64,000 nucleotides of DNA from NCBI GenBank assembly GCA_949358305.1, contig OX442316.1, positions 14,880,001 to 14,944,000 of the forward strand, written 5' to 3'. Numbering within the stretch: position 1 is the stretch's first letter; the number at the start of each line of letters is the position of its first letter. Below the pieces are notes generated by a model that saw only the letters and a list, made by a program, of their open reading frames with translations, was not told the origin of the DNA and ran no database searches. Origin of the DNA: Strigamia acuminata. Lineage: Eukaryota > Arthropoda > Chilopoda > Geophilomorpha > Linotaeniidae. This document shows positions 60,054-64,000 of this stretch, piece after piece. The position numbers and the translations under genes are program-made.

Positions 60054-61866
60054 ATCATGAAAAAAGGTGGAGAAATCAAGAAAAAAGTGGATAGAATAGA
60101 ATTAATCCATAATCTAGTCACATTTTTCATTTATATTCGAATTTTTGAATTTTCTTAGTCATCACCAACGAAACTCCAAAGCACAAATTAATGGTAGGCT
60201 ACATCCAATTTCCATCATGTTCAAATTTCAATTTGTTTATGCTTGGAAAACCTTGATAAATTTTAAATGATATATTTACACTTTTCTGAATTATTAATCC
60301 AAAACCCTCAGCCGATCAACACTTGTCCCCATTCCTGACAGGCAATCCATCTACTACTGACATCTACCGTTGATTTGTGCAGAAAAAAAGGTTCCTCGCG
60401 CTTCTAATTTCTACTAAACATTTCAATCGGATGTTTTTGTTTTCATTTTCGCCCTCTATTGTCGCGTTAATGAAGCTAATTTGAATTTAAATCGGTTCCT
60501 CAGCACTTCCTCTTTGATGCTTTCGGCTTTCTCCCGTGTAAAACAAGTGTAAACAAGTGTAAACGGGTGTAAACGAGACGTGGAGTTAATGGGCCAATCA
60601 GGAAAGGAATGGCGACGGATCCCTTTCGGTTACATTGTAATTTGTGCGAGAGATGAACATGTGTTTGAACCACATGTGAAAATAGATTTTGTTTTTCTTT
60701 TCGAGTGTTGAATTGAAATTGTTTGTGTAAGTGACACCGAACGTGAACTTCCAGCATAAGTTATGGGACGTTCGGCTAAGTGGAACACAAGTGGACTGGA
60801 AGGGGGAAAAAAGCGATGCGAGAATTGTGTAACTCGGCACAGCTTGATGCATTAAAATGGGGAAGAAAACGGTTATTAATCATGTTTTAATCTGGAAAAA
60901 ATGTCTGAAACGTGCATTAATAGTGTTGTAGGTCTGGATTGAAAACGAGGAGTGAATATTTTAAGGAAAAATTGATTTTTTTTTTGAAATTTTTGTTGGA
61001 CCGACGATCGGTTGGGTTTCATGCGGGACACGGCTCACTCGCTGCGGCGGGAGCGGGATGAAACTCCGTCGAAAAACCCTTTCGTAGAAAATTTTTTTTT
61101 ATTTTTTTGGCCAGTCGTTTCGTTCTGTGTTTTTTTTTTTTTTTTTTCGAGTTGAGTCGTGATTAAAGACCTAGGATAATTATCTGCGAGTACAGAAACT
61201 TGAGAGGAATGATTAATGAATTTATCACAGCTGGCAATTGCATTGTGTAGCGCAAGGTGGGTTAACCTCGTTTCAAGTTTGTTATGATGGTCACGGAGCA
61301 AGCAGTGGCGCTGTATGGCGGCGAAATGGCGCAAACTGCAAAAGATAAATGCACGCTTTTTAAGTGATGATTTTCAAGTGGGCGTTGTATATTCATGTCC
61401 ATTTATTAATTATCATTTTTTGTTGGTGTGGAATTCACGTGAATGATTAATTACGGCGCTGTGGAAGCCGACTGGCATTGGAGATAAATTTAAATTAAAT
61501 GCTTATGCAATGCACGGAATAAATTGTAAGCAAAATGGCGTTTTGTGTTACTGTTACACAGAGTTTAGGGGACCTTCTCTATTGCAATGGAGCCAAAGTG
61601 AGGACTAAATGATGAGCAATGGATTAAAAATAAACGCGGAAGAATCCGGCCATTTTGGTGTTCCTAAAAAAAATTTTTTTTTATATTTTTGTATTTTTAT
61701 TTTTAAAAAATTATTTATTTTCATCATTTATTATTAAAGTGCATAAAAATATATTATTTTGCGGAAATAGACAAATTTGTCAATAAATGGATACTGTCTC
61801 TCATTGTGCGCGGGTAATAAAATTTGTAATTAGTGACTTTTGAATTTTTGGCTGAAATAAGTAAAA

Positions 61867-61992
61867 AAAAATGTCGTTTTGCGTACAAAAATGTCGTTTT
61901 GCGTACAAAAATGTCGTTTTGCGTACAAAAATGTCGTTTTGCGTACAAAAATGTCGTTTTGCGTACAAAAATGTCGTTTTGCGTACAAAAAT
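61867..61992. repeat. 20-bp tandem repeat, about six units
   Basis: Near-perfect copies of AAAAATGTCGTTTTGCGTAC. Open frames across it on both strands are repeat artefacts. Confidence 0.95.
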
Positions 61993-64000
61993 GTAGTTTT
62001 TGCAGTAAATGAACTTGAAAAGTGCGATCTGCAAGTAAAAGTGCAGATTTTTGTTGCAGATTTTTTTTGTGGAATATCACAAGGAAATTCCTGCCGACAT
62101 TTCAATACAAAATTCAAGGCAACACGAAGTAATTTTACAGCTGGGCTACTTCGAATTTCAAAATTTTGAATTTGAATTCCAACTCCATCCCGCCATTTAA
62201 ACCAGTCCCTGAAAAACTCCTCGTGGAAACCGCAAACAACTTTTTGTTGTTGGCGCTGCAAACATTTATTTTAACATTCCCAGTAAAAGATATCCGCAAA
62301 AAAAGCAGAAAAACAAGAAAACGAAAAAGCTCGCTTTTCTTCGTCGTTCAAACACAAGGAAGTGGTGTGGACAACGTGTGTGCAGCTGCAGGTCAAAGGC
62401 CAAGGTCCAATTGAGGACACCATCTTGTCCATTGTCTAAAATGGAGGAAGTAAAAAGTGGAAATTTCCTTGTGAATGAAATTTAAACTTTTATTTGTTTC
62501 CCCTTTTCCCCCCTTTTATTCTGTCTTAAATGCTTCTACCCTTCCTCAATTACCCGGCCTTTGAAGACCCCTCAATAAAACGAGGCAGCAAATTGATCGT
62601 TTGATCTAACAAGCCCCTGCAAATTACCTAATGCTCCAAACCTGTTGAAGTAGGTCAAGTAGTGCAGTGTTGCAGCCTATTTTGAGGCTAGCCCGACTAC
62701 TTCCTCATTGAGGCAACTGTTTTCATGTCATTGGACACATGCCATCTTTGGCAAAGGTTAGTGGAGGCTCAAGGAGATTTGTTTATAAGTGTTTGCTTTG
62801 GTTTTGCCTCTTTTTGGGCTTGGGTTTTTAGGGATTAGCTGCTGATGGGATTGTGGGAATGCCCAGCAGGCAGGGAGAAATTTTGAAGGGCAGTGGTAAT
62901 TAGGGTTTTTTTGTTTAAGGTGAAGCATGAAGTCATCCAGCAGGTTTTTTGGATTAATTTTTCTACAATTGCAAGAAGGAAATGTCTGTTGGCAGGGGAA
63001 AATATGCCTGTTGATATAGGTAAATGTGCAGGACCAAGGGGACTTTTGTAGTTGATAAATGTCAATAATAAAGGAATAAAATGGAAAATTTTGATTTTGG
63101 TTGAATTTTTGTTTGTTTCTCAATCACTCCAATTGTTTCAGCAGTTTATTTTGTTATGATTTTGTACCTTTGTTTAAAATTTCAACACTCAACACGCACG
63201 CATTGCTAAGAAATGAAGAAAAAATGGGGTGCATCTATCTTTTTGGCACGCACTGTATCTCGTCTCGGAAAACCGAGACTTGAAAACGGACGAGATGCTG
63301 GAAGTATGAATATGGACACGTATCCACTTGTTCAGTGCGTTTTGCCACTGATGGCGCCACATAATATATAGTTACACTGCATTCTGGGATGACGACAGGT
63401 AACAAACATGCTTAGTTGGCAAGCAATGCACGACACGTGATTGCCGTTATCCAATCAGCGCACAGAACAACGAATCAATAGGAAATAACACGGATACGTG
63501 TCCACGTTATCCTTGGTTCATGGTACAACCAACAGATAAAAGGCTTTTTTGGAGATGTTTATGTGGAAAGAAAAGTGCATCTTAGAATCGAAGAAATACG
63601 GTAGTGTCATTGCAGTGTCCGGTCCGGTTGGGAGAGTTTGTTCTTTTGTTTGGGCAAAGATTGATTGGATTGGTTGTCAACAATATTTGTGCATTGGAGT
63701 TAGAAAACTACAATTGACTGGAAGTGTTTTGAGTGGCTGAACAAGTAGAAAGCAATTTGATTTAGGAAAATAGTAGCGACTACAACGGCAGAAATTTGTT
63801 ATCCGTTGTTTTCAGCCGTAGTGTGAGCCAAACACAAAATGTTCTTAAGTTATAATCCCTAAATTATGACAATGCTGTTTTATGATGTCTTAAGAGTCTT
63901 AACTAACCTTCAAAGACATTAAAGAAATTATTCAAATGTTTTAAAGCAATAGGTGGTGCACTTGAGTGTCTGGTTTGCCACCAGGCTCAAAGTCATTATT

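Larger units (their letters stand above)
56512..64000. other. Gene desert, right part
   Basis: About 7.5 kb with the repeats listed separately and no supported exon. Many T or A homopolymer runs. The end of the window (63250-63800) is more balanced in composition, with a 63-codon open frame of no known family. Confidence 0.4.

Noticed and set aside
61754-62261. Overlapping open frames of repeated VRKTTFLYAKRH type
   Set aside because: By-product of the 20-bp repeat; flanking parts are AT-rich with no family likeness.

Overview
The window is a piece of an AT-rich eukaryotic nuclear genome, almost certainly an insect. Most introns are 45-80 bp with GT...AG ends, and the gene set fits: malvolio/Nramp, a pickpocket-type DEG/ENaC channel, Toll receptors, a venom-type acid phosphatase family and a two-domain trypsin-like protein. 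Short introns and many small DNA transposons would suit a beetle, but the sequence does not prove the order. Gene models below were assembled by hand from exons, splice sites and phase; the spliced genes close in frame.

Left part (1-23.4 kb): the 3' exons of a core-1 galactosyltransferase (C1GalT1), a tandem two-domain serine protease whose second domain has lost all three catalytic residues, and a ZBED/hAT-transposase-like gene that shares a divergent promoter region with mitochondrial TACO1. Next come a GalNAc-transferase (GALNT) on the minus strand and two tandem Nramp metal transporters that flank a small RING-H2 membrane protein. The Nramp copies share two GC-AG introns. One intron of the second copy carries a hAT-like element filled with a 21-bp minisatellite.

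Middle part (23.4-43.4 kb): a dispersed segmental duplication of about 5 kb. Copy A holds a Toll receptor killed by a solo LTR and a nonsense codon. Copy B holds an intact 947-residue Toll. A third, gutted Toll remnant borders an 11-bp satellite. Between copies A and B lie one acid phosphatase (Acp1) and a DEG/ENaC channel. Both duplicates carry a mariner relic and a small spliced-looking ORF. Mobile elements present in only one copy let the other serve as the empty-site control.

Right part (43.6-52.5 kb): three more acid phosphatases (Acp2-4) and an intronless 177-residue BTB-like gene, all the phosphatases on the minus strand. The family differs in intron content and in active-site residues; Acp2 looks catalytically altered. 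A MITE nested in another MITE sits in an Acp2 intron.

From 52.5 to 64 kb I see no convincing gene. The stretch holds an element with terminal inverted repeats and about 29 copies of a 31-bp unit, several smaller tandem repeats, a GC-rich island and one weak candidate first exon at 53.0 kb. It could be intergenic or a long intron. I found no RNA genes or CRISPR arrays, and no clearly undescribed multi-gene system. The most unusual items are the triple-dead protease domain, the conserved GC-AG introns, the minisatellite-bearing transposons and the Toll/acid-phosphatase block.
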